Below, piece after piece: positions 23,634 through 32,407 of a stretch of 32,707 nucleotides of DNA. Position numbers and translations under genes: made by a program. Origin of the DNA: Porticoccaceae bacterium (lineage in GTDB: Bacteria > Pseudomonadota > Gammaproteobacteria > Pseudomonadales > Porticoccaceae); NCBI GenBank assembly GCA_029238255.1, contig JAQWGK010000046.1:1-32707 (forward strand), written 5' to 3'. A model generated the notes under the pieces. The model was not told the DNA's origin, did no database searches, and saw only the letters and a list, made by a program, of their open reading frames with translations. The stretch's first letter is position 1. Each line of letters starts with the position of its first letter.

Positions 23634-23662
23634 ATTGTACTCGCTGGCCATCGACTCGACAA
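23634..23662 (-). promoter_or_regulatory. Promoter of lapA-pyrF
   Basis: On the minus strand TTGTCG (23657-23662) and TACAAT (23634-23639) are separated by 17 bases. They lie between the rpmE terminator and lapA. A CCTCTT/AAGAGG hairpin (23593-23610) lies in the leader that follows. Confidence 0.6.
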
Positions 23663-23694
23663 AAAATCCACAGAAAAATTGACTAAAAAACAAT

Positions 23695-23735
23695 AAAAAA
23701 AATGCGCCACAGGAAAAACCCGAAGCGCATTTTTT
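23695..23735 (-). terminator. Intrinsic terminator of rpmE
   Basis: The stem arms AAAAAATGCGC (23697-23707) and GCGCATTTTTT (23725-23735) pair perfectly. On the minus strand the hairpin is followed by an eight-T run, about 41 bases after the rpmE stop. The plus-strand side has six T, so it could stop transcription both ways. Confidence 0.88.
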
Positions 23736-23776
23736 GTATTCCAGAATTTTGCTGTTGAAAGCAGCCTTCCAGAACT

Positions 23777-23986
23777 TTACTTCTTGGCAGAACCAAAACG
23801 CTTGTTAAAGCGATCAATTCGACCACCGGTATCAGCAACTTTCTGCTTACCAGTGTAAAACGGGTGACATGCTGAACATACGTCTAGGTAGAGCGCTTGT
23901 TCGCGTGTTGAACCAACAGCAATAACATTGCCACAGCTGCAGGTCGCTTTTAATTCGTGATAGGCTGGGTGAATCTCTGTTTTCAT
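23777..23986 (-). CDS. rpmE: Large-subunit ribosomal protein bL31 (zinc-binding form)
   Basis: This ribosomal protein lies at the 50S-30S bridge region. The 69 residues [20 protein letters not shown] onward match bL31. The four zinc Cys are present (C16, C18, C37, C40), so this is the zinc-containing C+ form rather than the YkgM/RpmE2 zinc-free paralogue. The start is placed at the second of two adjacent ATGs (23986), because GGAG lies six bases from it but only three from the first, and bL31 begins MK. It is a single-gene unit with its own promoter and terminator, divergent from priA. Confidence 0.96.
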   Translation of the reverse strand: MKTEIHPAYHELKATCSCGNVIAVGSTREQALYLDVCSACHPFYTGKQKVADTGGRIDRFNKRFGSAKK

Positions 23987-24117
23987 CATATACTCCAATT
24001 TGCATGCCGCCACCTTATCAATCAGCTGATAGAATGTTCCGGTAAATTAACCACTAAACCAGAAAACAAACAATCCAACTCACGTATGGCACGGCAGGCC
24101 ATTTCTAAAGAGCGCGG

Positions 24118-24145
24118 ATTCTAGCAGAAATAGACCTGGTTACAA
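24118..24145 (-). promoter_or_regulatory. Promoter of rpmE
   Basis: On the minus strand TTGTAA (24140-24145), 16 bases, then TAGAAT (24118-24123) is followed by a GC-rich start region CCGCGC, as at other ribosomal promoters. It leaves an untranslated leader of about 125 bases, which includes an ATCAGCTGAT palindrome. Confidence 0.6.
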
Positions 24146-24165
24146 AAGGAATTCTCAACTTTATT

Positions 24166-26373
24166 ATGCTGGCTTCAAAACCTTTAATTATTCGCGTTGC
24201 GATACCCTCGCCATTGCGTCGCAGCTTTGATTATCTGGTTCCCGACAGTTTGGCAGAATCGCCGCCCCAAAGGGGTTGCCGGGTAAGTGTTCCGTTCGGC
24301 AAGCGCGAAGTGGTCGGACTGGTTATTGAATGCACTGACAGTAGTGATTTTGCGCTGGAAAAGCTCAAGCCAATCAGCGCTATTATCGACAGCCAGCCAC
24401 TGCTGCCGGAATCCCTGTTTAAACTGTTTATCTGGGCCGCCAATTACTACCAGCATCCAATCGGTGATGCACTGTTTAGCACCCTGCCAGTATTGCTGCG
24501 CAGTGGCAGTGAACTGCCGGAAATAGAGATTGCCAACTGGCGCGCCACCACATTAGGCAAAGGACTGGGTCCAGACTCCCTAAAACGCTCACCGCGACAG
24601 CGAGCGCTGATGGACGACCTGCTGGCAGAGCCACTGATCCGCGAGGACTTATTGCTTGAAACCCATAACCGCGCCGCCCTTAAACAGCTCAGGGAAAAAG
24701 ATCTGATTGAGCTGGTTATGCAAAAGCCCGAACCTGTGGCGCTCAACAATTTGCTCAGAGAACAGCCGCTGACACTCCATAAATCGCAACAGCAGGCGAT
24801 GGATGCGATTGAATATCACGGCTTTAAAAGCTTTTTGTTAGACGGGGTTACCGGCAGCGGCAAGACCGAGATCTATCTGCAGGCAATTGAGAAAATTCTT
24901 CGCTATGGCCGTCAGGCACTGATTTTAATTCCCGAAATCAGCCTTACACCGCAGACTGAAAAACGCTTTCGCGATCGCTTTAATGTGCCACTGGTAACCC
25001 TTAACTCCGGATTGACCGATAAAGCCCGACTCGAAGCTTGGGCGCGTGCCAAATCTGGCGAGGCACAGATTATTCTCGGTACGCGCTCGGCGATCTTTAC
25101 CCCGCTCAAAGATCCCGGGCTGATTATCCTCGATGAAGAGCATGATCAGTCCTATAAACAGCAGGAGGGCTTTCGTTACTCGGCACGAGATCTCGCGGTT
25201 ATTCGCGCGAAACAGGAAAACATTCCGATTATTCTCGGCTCTGCCACCCCCTCACTGGAATCCCTGAATAACTGCAACCAGCAGCGCTATCAGCATCTGG
25301 TTTTAGAGACCCGTGCAGGCAGTGCTGTTCCACCAAGCTGGGCGCTGGTGGATCTAAAAGCCGAAACCCTCGAATGCGGTATTGCTCGCTCAACACTGGC
25401 CGCTATCAAAGAGACTATCAGTAAAAAACAACAGGTACTGGTTTTCCTCAACCGCCGGGGCTTTGCCCCTACCCTGCTCTGCCACCAGTGCGGCTGGGTT
25501 GCCGAATGCCGCAGCTGCGATGCGCGGCTAACTGTTCACCGCGCCCGTGGTCGCCTGATATGCCACCACTGCAACTACCAGCAGCGCAATGTACACCAGT
25601 GCCCAAGCTGTCAGGGCAAAGAATTAATTGCCGCCGGCGAAGGCACCGAACGCAGCGAAGCCTGGTTACAGCAATGTTTTCCAGAGACACCCGTTCTGCG
25701 AGTCGATCGCGATAGTACCCGCAACAAAGGCGCTATGCAGAAGGTCTTTGACACAGCCAACAGCGGCGAACCCTGCATACTGGTCGGCACCCAGATGCTC
25801 GCCAAAGGCCATCACTTTGCCAATATCACTCTGGTAGTTGTGCTGGATGCAGACAGCGGTCTATTTAGTGCCGACTTCCGCAGCCATGAACGTATGGGTC
25901 AGTTACTGGTGCAGGTGGCCGGACGCAGTGGCCGCGGTTCCAGTGCCGGTAAAGTGATCGTGCAAACCCACCAGCCCCAGCATCCGCTTTTGCAGCTGCT
26001 GATTAATGAAGGCTACAGTCAGTACGCAAAATTACTGCTCGACCAGCGTCAGCTTACTCAGCTGCCCCCCTATAATCAGATGGCGATTATTCGCGCTGAG
26101 TCAAACAACCCCAACCAGGCCGAAAAGTTTTTAAGGGCAGCGCGCAATCTGGCCGAAACGATTGCCCCACCCACACCCAATCTGAGTTATCTGGGACCAC
26201 TTCCGGCACTGATGGAAAAGCGCGCCGGGCGCTTTCGCTTTATATTCCAACTTAGCGGCCAGCGCCGAGCAGACCTGCAGCAACTGCTCTCCGCCCTCTG
26301 CCCGCAGCTGGAGAGACTTCCGGAAGCTCGTCAGGTGCGCTGGTCTATAGATGTTGACCCTCAGGAACTCTAG
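24166..26373 (+). CDS. priA: Primosomal protein N', replication restart helicase
   Basis: This 3'-5' helicase recognises stalled forks and reloads DnaB. The 735 residues match E. coli (732). The 3'-end-binding domain is N-terminal (about 1-105). The helicase has Walker A GVTGSGKT (227-234) and the DEEH box (323-326) followed by YKQQEGFRYSARDLA, the aromatic-rich loop. Eight zinc-binding Cys are at 439, 442, 448, 451, 466, 469, 479 and 482. GTQMLAKGHHF and AGRSGRG mark the second helicase lobe. The ATG at 24166 has no close ribosome site. It is divergent from rpmE. There is no priB in this window, so restart probably relies on a PriA-PriC or PriB-independent route (inference). Confidence 0.97.
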   Translation: MLASKPLIIRVAIPSPLRRSFDYLVPDSLAESPPQRGCRVSVPFGKREVVGLVIECTDSSDFALEKLKPISAIIDSQPLLPESLFKLFIWAANYYQHPIGDALFSTLPVLLRSGSELPEIEIANWRATTLGKGLGPDSLKRSPRQRALMDDLLAEPLIREDLLLETHNRAALKQLREKDLIELVMQKPEPVALNNLLREQPLTLHKSQQQAMDAIEYHGFKSFLLDGVTGSGKTEIYLQAIEKILRYGRQALILIPEISLTPQTEKRFRDRFNVPLVTLNSGLTDKARLEAWARAKSGEAQIILGTRSAIFTPLKDPGLIILDEEHDQSYKQQEGFRYSARDLAVIRAKQENIPIILGSATPSLESLNNCNQQRYQHLVLETRAGSAVPPSWALVDLKAETLECGIARSTLAAIKETISKKQQVLVFLNRRGFAPTLLCHQCGWVAECRSCDARLTVHRARGRLICHHCNYQQRNVHQCPSCQGKELIAAGEGTERSEAWLQQCFPETPVLRVDRDSTRNKGAMQKVFDTANSGEPCILVGTQMLAKGHHFANITLVVVLDADSGLFSADFRSHERMGQLLVQVAGRSGRGSSAGKVIVQTHQPQHPLLQLLINEGYSQYAKLLLDQRQLTQLPPYNQMAIIRAESNNPNQAEKFLRAARNLAETIAPPTPNLSYLGPLPALMEKRAGRFRFIFQLSGQRRADLQQLLSALCPQLERLPEARQVRWSIDVDPQEL

Positions 26374-26409
26374 GGGGTAATTTTAGTGCTAATTTTAATC
26401 GTAGAAGGT

Positions 26410-26437
26410 TTGCCTAAGCACAATAATCCCCTACAAT
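26410..26437 (+). promoter_or_regulatory. Promoter of the SPOR-domain gene
   Basis: TTGCCT (26410-26415), 16 bases, then TACAAT (26432-26437) lies in the 90-base gap after priA. An AGCTC...GAGCT pair (26441-26457) follows and would partly bury the GGAG ribosome site of the next gene in a hairpin. Confidence 0.55.
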
Positions 26438-26463
26438 CCCAGCTCTTAATTGGAGCTCTATAA

Positions 26464-27000
26464 ATGCCGCAAGAATACAAAAGATCCTCTGGCCGCTCGA
26501 CCAAAAAGCAGCCAGCCAAACAGAATTCGTCGCTGCCGACATTTCTATTTGGTATGGTTTTTGGAGCCCTGCTAATGAATTTTGCACCGGCATTATTAAA
26601 AACTGCACCCACTGCCACCACCGCAGTTGAGGACGTGACCGAAAGCGTAAAAGCCGAAGCCTCTGAACTGAAGTTCGACTTTTACACCCTGCTGAAAAAG
26701 ACTGAAATTATTGTTCCCAACGATGAATCCACAGAGACTCAGGATGTTGGAAACGAAGAGGATTCCACCTATCTGCTGCAAGCGGGCTCTTTTAAAGTTG
26801 CCAGTGATGCAGAAGCCCAGCGAGTTAAATTACTGCTGTTAAATCTAAGTGCCACGGTAGAAACCGTCGGTATTGGAAGTGGTGAGAAATGGCACCGTGT
26901 TCTGGTCGGCCCGTTTACCGATGCCTCGAGCATGGCCAGCGCCCGCGCCAAGCTGTCTGAAAATGCCATTGATAGTCTGCTGCTTAAACGTAAGCTTTAA
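26464..27000 (+). CDS. FtsN-like SPOR-domain membrane protein
   Basis: This is a bitopic inner-membrane protein predicted to bind denuded septal peptidoglycan. The 178 residues have a basic cytoplasmic N-terminus (1-23) and one membrane helix (24-45). A periplasmic linker follows with FDFYTLLKKTEIIVP (71-85), a block shared by FtsN-like proteins of pseudomonads. The C-terminal SPOR domain (103-178) contains YLLQAGSFKVASDAEAQ and HRVLVGPF. The ATG at 26464 follows GGAG with eight bases of spacing. It stands directly after priA. In many relatives argS lies between these two and hslV-hslU follow; both are absent here. I have not named it ftsN, because several SPOR proteins share this layout. Confidence 0.88.
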   Translation: MPQEYKRSSGRSTKKQPAKQNSSLPTFLFGMVFGALLMNFAPALLKTAPTATTAVEDVTESVKAEASELKFDFYTLLKKTEIIVPNDESTETQDVGNEEDSTYLLQAGSFKVASDAEAQRVKLLLLNLSATVETVGIGSGEKWHRVLVGPFTDASSMASARAKLSENAIDSLLLKRKL

Positions 27001-27101
27001 GTCTAACGTCAGATAGATCAGCGCGGCAATAGTGGGTTACACTCTGGTATAGAATTAATTTTAAAAGCTAATTATTCAAAATAATAAAAACAGAGCCGCC
27101 C

Positions 27102-28571
27102 ATGACCAGAGCCGTTGTAAAACCTAGCCTTCTAGACGCACTTATTCCCGTAGTACTCCTAATCTCCATGCTCGCCGGAACCGTCTATGTATTTGGTCTC
27201 GACTCCTTTGGTCCCAATCTGGTTGCACTGATTCTCGCCGCTGCAGTAGCCGCACTTATAGGTATTAAAAATGGCCTGAGCTGGAAAGTTATCGAAGCGG
27301 GCATGATCGACACCATCACCATGTCACTGCACGCCATACTGATACTGCTGATGGTCGGTGCCCTGATTGGCAGCTGGATACTGGCCGGCACAGTACCGAG
27401 CATGATCTACTACGGTGTTGAATTAATATCACCCAACTACTTTTATGCCACTTCCTGTCTGGTCTGCGCGCTGGTCGGATTTAGTATAGGCAGCTCATGG
27501 ACCGTCGCCGGCACCCTTGGCATCGGCTTTATGGGTATAGCCGCGGCACTGGATCTATCCCTGCCAATCAGCGCCGGTGCGATAATATCCGGCGCCTATT
27601 TTGGCGATAAACTATCGCCGCTCTCGGATACCACCAATCTGGCAGCTGCTGTTTCAAACAGTGATTTATTTGCCCATATTGAACATATGCTATGGACCAC
27701 AGCGCCGAGCTTTATTATTGCCCTGACCGTATTTTTTATTCTCGGTTTTGGCAGTGGATCCTCTGTTCAGGTAGAAGATATAGAGCTGTTGCAAACAGCT
27801 ATGCAAGACGCCTTTGTTATCAACCCTCTAATGCTAGTGCCATTGGTACTGCTACTGGTTATGGCCGTCAAGAAACAGCCTGCCCTGTCGACACTGATAG
27901 TCGGCGCACTGGTTGGCTGTGTATTTGCTGTCGCCTTCCAATCCTCTGCGGTTATCGAACTGGCAGGAGATAGTAGCCTTAATAGTATTGCGGCAAGCTT
28001 TAAAGGCCTGCTCAGTGCCATGTTCCTCGGCTATAGCTCTGATAGCGGCAACCAATCACTGGATGCACTGCTCTCCAAGGGGGGTATGAGCAATATGCTG
28101 ACCACGGTCGGCCTGATTATTAACGCCATGGCCTTCGGTGGCGCAATGGCCCGCACTGGCCTATTAGAACGATTAGTAGAGGCCGCTCTCAGTAAAGTTA
28201 AATCTGCCGGCGGTCTTATCACAACTACCGTCGCCTCCTGTATTGGCACCAATATTCTCGCCGCCGACCAGTATCTGTCGGTGGTTATTCCCGGGCAGAT
28301 GTTTGCCAATGCCTACCGCAAAAGAAACCTTAAACTGATCAACCTATCGCGAACTCTGGAAGACTCCGGCACCCTGACCTCGGCCCTGATTCCCTGGAAT
28401 ACCTGTGGCGCCTATATGTCCGCCACTCTGGGTGTCAGCACCTTTCTCTATGCGCCCTATGCAGTGTTTAATATCTGTTGCCCAATTATTGCGATTATCT
28501 ATGGCTTCTATCAGATAAAGCTTCCCGTAGAGACAGACAAAGAGACAGAGACTGCGGTGGCGAACAGCTAG
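27102..28571 (+). CDS. nhaC: NhaC-family Na+/H+ antiporter
   Basis: This is an inner-membrane secondary transporter that exports sodium (or exchanges a metabolite) for protons. The 489 residues contain about eleven to twelve hydrophobic segments. The family block GAYFGDKLSPLSDTTNLAAA with its acidic and polar residues is complete, as are GFSIGSSWTVAGTLG near 130-145 and the C-terminal ALIPWNTCGAYMSATLG. The ATG at 27102 has a weak GAG upstream. The next gene starts one base after its stop, so the M28 enzyme gene is almost certainly in the same transcript. Members of this family may also exchange organic acids (malate/lactate type), which cannot be excluded. Confidence 0.92.
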   Translation: MTRAVVKPSLLDALIPVVLLISMLAGTVYVFGLDSFGPNLVALILAAAVAALIGIKNGLSWKVIEAGMIDTITMSLHAILILLMVGALIGSWILAGTVPSMIYYGVELISPNYFYATSCLVCALVGFSIGSSWTVAGTLGIGFMGIAAALDLSLPISAGAIISGAYFGDKLSPLSDTTNLAAAVSNSDLFAHIEHMLWTTAPSFIIALTVFFILGFGSGSSVQVEDIELLQTAMQDAFVINPLMLVPLVLLLVMAVKKQPALSTLIVGALVGCVFAVAFQSSAVIELAGDSSLNSIAASFKGLLSAMFLGYSSDSGNQSLDALLSKGGMSNMLTTVGLIINAMAFGGAMARTGLLERLVEAALSKVKSAGGLITTTVASCIGTNILAADQYLSVVIPGQMFANAYRKRNLKLINLSRTLEDSGTLTSALIPWNTCGAYMSATLGVSTFLYAPYAVFNICCPIIAIIYGFYQIKLPVETDKETETAVANS

Positions 28572-28572
28572 C

Positions 28573-29493
28573 ATGACAAACGCGGCGCAATGGTTAATAA
28601 CAGCTCTCTGTTGCCTGGGTTTTACAAGCAGCGCTTACTGCACAGCAGAAGCCGAAAAAAACCCTGTTTTTAACGGTGAGCTAGCCCTGCAACATATTGC
28701 CAATCAGGTAGATTTTGGGCCGCGAATTATCGGCCATCCGGCCAAACAGCAGACCCTCGACTATATTCGCGAACGGCTATTGCCCGAGGCCGACAAACTG
28801 GTGGTGCAGCCATTTCAGCGCCACGGTCTCACCGGCAATAATATCTGGGCAAGTTTCTACCCCGTTGATAAAAGCCCATCTGCACGCCGAAGAATTATGC
28901 TCGGCGCCCACTGGGACACCCGCCCTATCTCCGATAAAGACAGCGATAGAAAACTGGCAGCGGAGCCGGTGATTGGTGCCAATGACGGTGGCTCCGGTGT
29001 TGCGGTACTTTTGGAAATTGCCCGCTTACTCAGCAACCAGCGTGCGCCCGTTATTGTAGATCTGGTATTTTTTGATCTTGAAGATATGGGGGAAATTAAT
29101 AATCTGCCATTCTCGATTGGCGCCACTGAATTTGTCCGAAAAAATCGCTTCTATCGCCCCGCAGCTGGGGTTGTAGTGGATATGGTCTGCGACCGAGATC
29201 TGGTTATTCCCCGAGAGGGCTATTCCCGCGATAGCGCCCCCGCACTGCAGAATAAAATCTGGGATATTGCCGCAGGCCAGCAGGCAGAGGCCTTTGTCGA
29301 TATCGATGGCAATTATGTCAATGATGACCATCTGCCGTTTTTAAAGGCCGGATTGAAAGTGGTCAATCTTATTCACTCACCCTTTCCGCAATCCTGGCAC
29401 ACCAGCGGAGACAGTATTGAGCGCTGCAGTAGCAAAAGTTTGCAGCAGGTTGGCAATGTACTCGTAGAATTGATTTACACTAAAGCTAAATAG
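28573..29493 (+). CDS. Exported M28-family zinc enzyme, glutaminyl cyclase-like
   Basis: The 306 residues have a signal peptide (1-23) and an M28 fold. The metal and catalytic pattern is LGAHWDTRP (H113), GANDGGSG (D138), FFDLED (E170, D171), VVDMVCD (D203), NDDHLPF (D251/D252) and SWHTSGD (W275, H276). E-D in place of the peptidase E-E, DDHLPFL, and SPFPQSWHT are the pattern of animal-type glutaminyl-peptide cyclotransferases, whose bacterial members act on N-terminal Gln in the periplasm. A general M28 aminopeptidase is the alternative. The start is ATG 28573, one base after the nhaC stop. A second exported hydrolase gene follows after 39 bases. Confidence 0.85.
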   Translation: MTNAAQWLITALCCLGFTSSAYCTAEAEKNPVFNGELALQHIANQVDFGPRIIGHPAKQQTLDYIRERLLPEADKLVVQPFQRHGLTGNNIWASFYPVDKSPSARRRIMLGAHWDTRPISDKDSDRKLAAEPVIGANDGGSGVAVLLEIARLLSNQRAPVIVDLVFFDLEDMGEINNLPFSIGATEFVRKNRFYRPAAGVVVDMVCDRDLVIPREGYSRDSAPALQNKIWDIAAGQQAEAFVDIDGNYVNDDHLPFLKAGLKVVNLIHSPFPQSWHTSGDSIERCSSKSLQQVGNVLVELIYTKAK

Positions 29494-29532
29494 GCCCGCT
29501 TAATAATTCATTAGAAAATTTTAGGAACGGTG

Positions 29533-30876
29533 ATGAAAATAAAACAGCTTTTCCAGTTAGCCCTGACACTAACATTTTCTCTGGGCAGCATACTCGCCCA
29601 TGCCGACCTTAAAGACAGTGATCTAGCGGCCTCTATTAATGCCGATTACAACAACCGTCTCGGCGATCTGTTTATCCACTTTCACCGCAATCCGGAACTC
29701 AGTTTTATTGAATTTAAAACCGCCAAAAAACTCGCCAGCGAACTGCGCAGCAGTGGCTTTGAGGTCACCGAAAAAGTGGGTGGCACCGGCATAGTCGCGA
29801 TTCTAAAAAATGGTGATGGCCCTCTGGTGATGATGCGCGGTGATATGGATGCCCTGCCAATCAAAGAGAAATCTGGCCTCGCATACGCCTCCACAGCGAC
29901 CCAGACAGACCCGGTTACCGGCACTGAAGTCCCAGTTATGCACGCCTGCGGCCACGATGTGCATATCACCAGCCTTATTGGCACTGCGCGACAGATGTCC
30001 GCACGTATGGACCAGTGGTCCGGCACATTAATGCTGATCGGCCAACCGGCGGAAGAGCGCATTCAGGGAGCCAAAGCGATGATGGATGACAATCTGTGGC
30101 AACGTTTTGGGCAACCGGATTATGCCCTCGCCTTTCATGTTGCCGCAGGCTTGCCCGCAGGTCTGGTCAATGTTCAGGAGGGATCGCCATTTGCCGGCTC
30201 GGATAGTCTGGATATTATTGTTCACGGTGTCGGTGCCCATGGCGCATCACCCCATGCCGGCAAAGACCCGATACTGTTGGGCAGTCAAATTGTTGTCGCC
30301 CTGCAGACGCTGGTATCTCGAGAACTGCCACCCCGTGAACCGGGCGTGGTTACCGTGGGTTCTTTTCACAGTGGCACCAAGCACAATATTATTTCCGACC
30401 GCGCCCATCTGCAGCTCACCGTTCGCAACACTAATCTGGAGACCCGCGAGACGCTGTTAAAAGGGATAAAACGTATTGCAGAGAATTTGGGTCGTGCGGC
30501 GGGACTTCCCGAAGATAAGTTGCCAGAAGTAATCTATTCAAAATCATCGACACCCCCCACCGTCAATAACAGCTCGCTGGTTCGACGACTTAAAGCGGCC
30601 TGGCAGGAAGAGCTGGGCGATGATCAGGTCGTTTCCCTGAGTTCACAGGGTATGGGGGCTGAAGACTTCCCCTATTTCACCACCGAGCCGGCCATTCCCA
30701 GTGTCTATTTTTCCATTGGCGGCACCAGTATCGCCGACTATCAAGCGGCATCCAATGGCGGCCCGGCTATCCCTTCACACCATAGCCCACTGTTTAAAAT
30801 AGATCCTCAGCCCGCAGTAACCCGAGGGGTTCATGCCACGGTGATAGCGCTGATGGATTTAATGCCGGCTGATTAA
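29533..30876 (+). CDS. Exported M20-family amidohydrolase
   Basis: This is a zinc amidohydrolase of the M20D branch (hippurate hydrolase / indole-acetyl-amino-acid hydrolase / HipO-like) that splits N-acyl amino acids or related amides. Residues 1-24 are a signal peptide ending AHA, so the enzyme is periplasmic, unlike most family members. The metal sites are MRGDMDALPI (D104), HACGHD (C139, H141) and GQPAEE (E174, E175). The dimerisation lid has GVGAHGASPHAGKDP and MGAEDFPYF supplies a late ligand region. The start is ATG 29533 with AGGA six bases upstream, preferred over the preceding GTG codon. It follows the M28 gene by 39 bases and converges on the CoA-transferase gene. Confidence 0.9.
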   Translation: MKIKQLFQLALTLTFSLGSILAHADLKDSDLAASINADYNNRLGDLFIHFHRNPELSFIEFKTAKKLASELRSSGFEVTEKVGGTGIVAILKNGDGPLVMMRGDMDALPIKEKSGLAYASTATQTDPVTGTEVPVMHACGHDVHITSLIGTARQMSARMDQWSGTLMLIGQPAEERIQGAKAMMDDNLWQRFGQPDYALAFHVAAGLPAGLVNVQEGSPFAGSDSLDIIVHGVGAHGASPHAGKDPILLGSQIVVALQTLVSRELPPREPGVVTVGSFHSGTKHNIISDRAHLQLTVRNTNLETRETLLKGIKRIAENLGRAAGLPEDKLPEVIYSKSSTPPTVNNSSLVRRLKAAWQEELGDDQVVSLSSQGMGAEDFPYFTTEPAIPSVYFSIGGTSIADYQAASNGGPAIPSHHSPLFKIDPQPAVTRGVHATVIALMDLMPAD

Positions 30877-30902
30877 TCCCGTTTAAACTCTTGGCTATTT
30901 AA

Positions 30903-32108
30903 CTACTGACTATCCGCCACAACCCCACTGCTCTTGAGATCAGCTATCTGCTCTGAGTCGAGACCCAGCCCCTGCAGAATTTCATCAGTGTGGCTGGCAA
31001 TCTCCGGACCCGGCCAGTCTGTATTACCGGGCGTATTGGCCAACTTTGGCATAATCGCCGGTATCTTTAAGGGCTGACCATTGATCTCCACCTGTTCAAA
31101 GAGACCGCGCTGTTTAAAGTGCTTATCGACCATCATATCGGCAACATTGTAGACCGGACCACAGGGTACCCGGTGCTGCTCAAGAATTTCCATTGCCCCA
31201 GCCAGAGACTGGCCTGCACACCAGTCAGTTAAAACCTGATCGATTTCCGCTTCGTGGACAACCCGCTGGGCATTTCTGGCATATTGACTGTTCTCAGCCA
31301 TATCCTCACGACCCACAGCCGTCATCAGCCGGGCAAAAATTGAATCCCCATTGCCGCCAATCACCAGATACTTATCGTCTGCACATCTATAGGTATTGGT
31401 GGGCACAATGCCGGTTACTGTGGTGCCAGAGGGCTGACGGACAACATCGGCACCATCGTACTCAGGCACCACCGCTTCAAGAAGATTAAACATCGACTCA
31501 TAGAGCGCCACATCGACAACCTGCCCGCCATCACCGCGATCTCTTGAACGCAGCGCCATCAATATGCCCAGCACGGCATGGAGGCCGGAAATAGTATCCC
31601 CTAAACTGAGATTAGGTCTTACCGGGGCCTGATCCGGATAGCCGTTGACGTAGCGAAAACCACTAATCGCCTCGCAGGCGGAAGCAAAACCAGCTTTTTC
31701 CGCATAGGGCCCGGTCTGGCCATAGCCGGAAATTCGCGCATAGATAAGGTCCGGGTTATCCGCTCGCAGTGACTCTGGGTCCAGACCCCAGCCTTCAAGT
31801 ACACCGGGGCGGAAGTTCTCCACCACTATATCGGCGCTCTTCAGCAGCTGCTTAACCAGATCTCGCCCCTCAGGGGTTTTAAGATCCAGAGAGATACATT
31901 TTTTATTGCGTCCCAGGCTCCGCCACCACAGGGAAGTGCCATCCTTAACTTCGCGCCAGTTGCGAATCGGATCGCCACCCGGAGGCTCAACCTTAATCAC
32001 CTCAGCCCCAAAATAACCGAGCATACAGCCGGCAAAAGGGCCCGCTAAAAGCTGCCCCAATTCAATAACCCTTAATCCCTGCAGTGGTTTATTCACCTTC
32101 TCCCCCAT
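30903..32108 (-). CDS. Class III (CaiB/BaiF-family) acyl-CoA transferase
   Basis: This enzyme moves CoA between carboxylic acids (Frc/CaiB/BaiF family). The 401 residues contain VIELGQLLAGPFAGCMLGYF, GAEVIKVEPPGGDP, RNKKCISLDLKTPEG, DIVVENFRPGVLEGWGL and YARISGYGQTGPY. D171 in SLGDTISGLHAVLG is the aspartate that forms the acyl-anhydride intermediate. Substrates cannot be told from sequence: formyl-, succinyl-, carnitine- and itaconyl-type members all look like this. The ATG at 32108 lacks a clear ribosome site. Both neighbours are on the opposite strand, so it appears to be a single-gene unit; no dehydrogenase, decarboxylase or acyl-CoA ligase is adjacent to suggest a pathway. Confidence 0.92.
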   Translation of the reverse strand: MGEKVNKPLQGLRVIELGQLLAGPFAGCMLGYFGAEVIKVEPPGGDPIRNWREVKDGTSLWWRSLGRNKKCISLDLKTPEGRDLVKQLLKSADIVVENFRPGVLEGWGLDPESLRADNPDLIYARISGYGQTGPYAEKAGFASACEAISGFRYVNGYPDQAPVRPNLSLGDTISGLHAVLGILMALRSRDRGDGGQVVDVALYESMFNLLEAVVPEYDGADVVRQPSGTTVTGIVPTNTYRCADDKYLVIGGNGDSIFARLMTAVGREDMAENSQYARNAQRVVHEAEIDQVLTDWCAGQSLAGAMEILEQHRVPCGPVYNVADMMVDKHFKQRGLFEQVEINGQPLKIPAIMPKLANTPGNTDWPGPEIASHTDEILQGLGLDSEQIADLKSSGVVADSQ

Positions 32109-32407
32109 ATTTCTGTACTCTTATAACGCCCTAAATAGCGGAACTAAACAGTCACTTTAAAAAACTGCCATTGGAATGGAATCTTATTCATCAGGGTATA
32201 AACTATAGATGTACGCCTGTGAATTAAAGAACAACAGTAGCTAAAATAAAAAAATAAACGCCGCAGACTATTTTAAAAGCAGTTTTTGAAGAGAGTATAC
32301 AAAAAGCCACGAAATCCGCTTTGAAAAATATCGACAATGGAACCGGCAGGGATATGCCTACTCTAATTTTCAACGTTAATATTTAGAGCTAATTTTGGGA
32401 GCGCCAT
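32109..32407. other. AT-rich divergent intergenic region
   Basis: This stretch of about 300 bases separates the CoA-transferase gene from the TPR gene. A weak plus-strand promoter pair TTAAAA (32273-32278) and TATACA (32296-32301), 17 bases apart, could serve the TPR gene. A TATAAG-like box near 32121-32126 on the minus strand could serve the CoA transferase. I see no RNA gene and no convincing hairpin. Confidence 0.4.
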
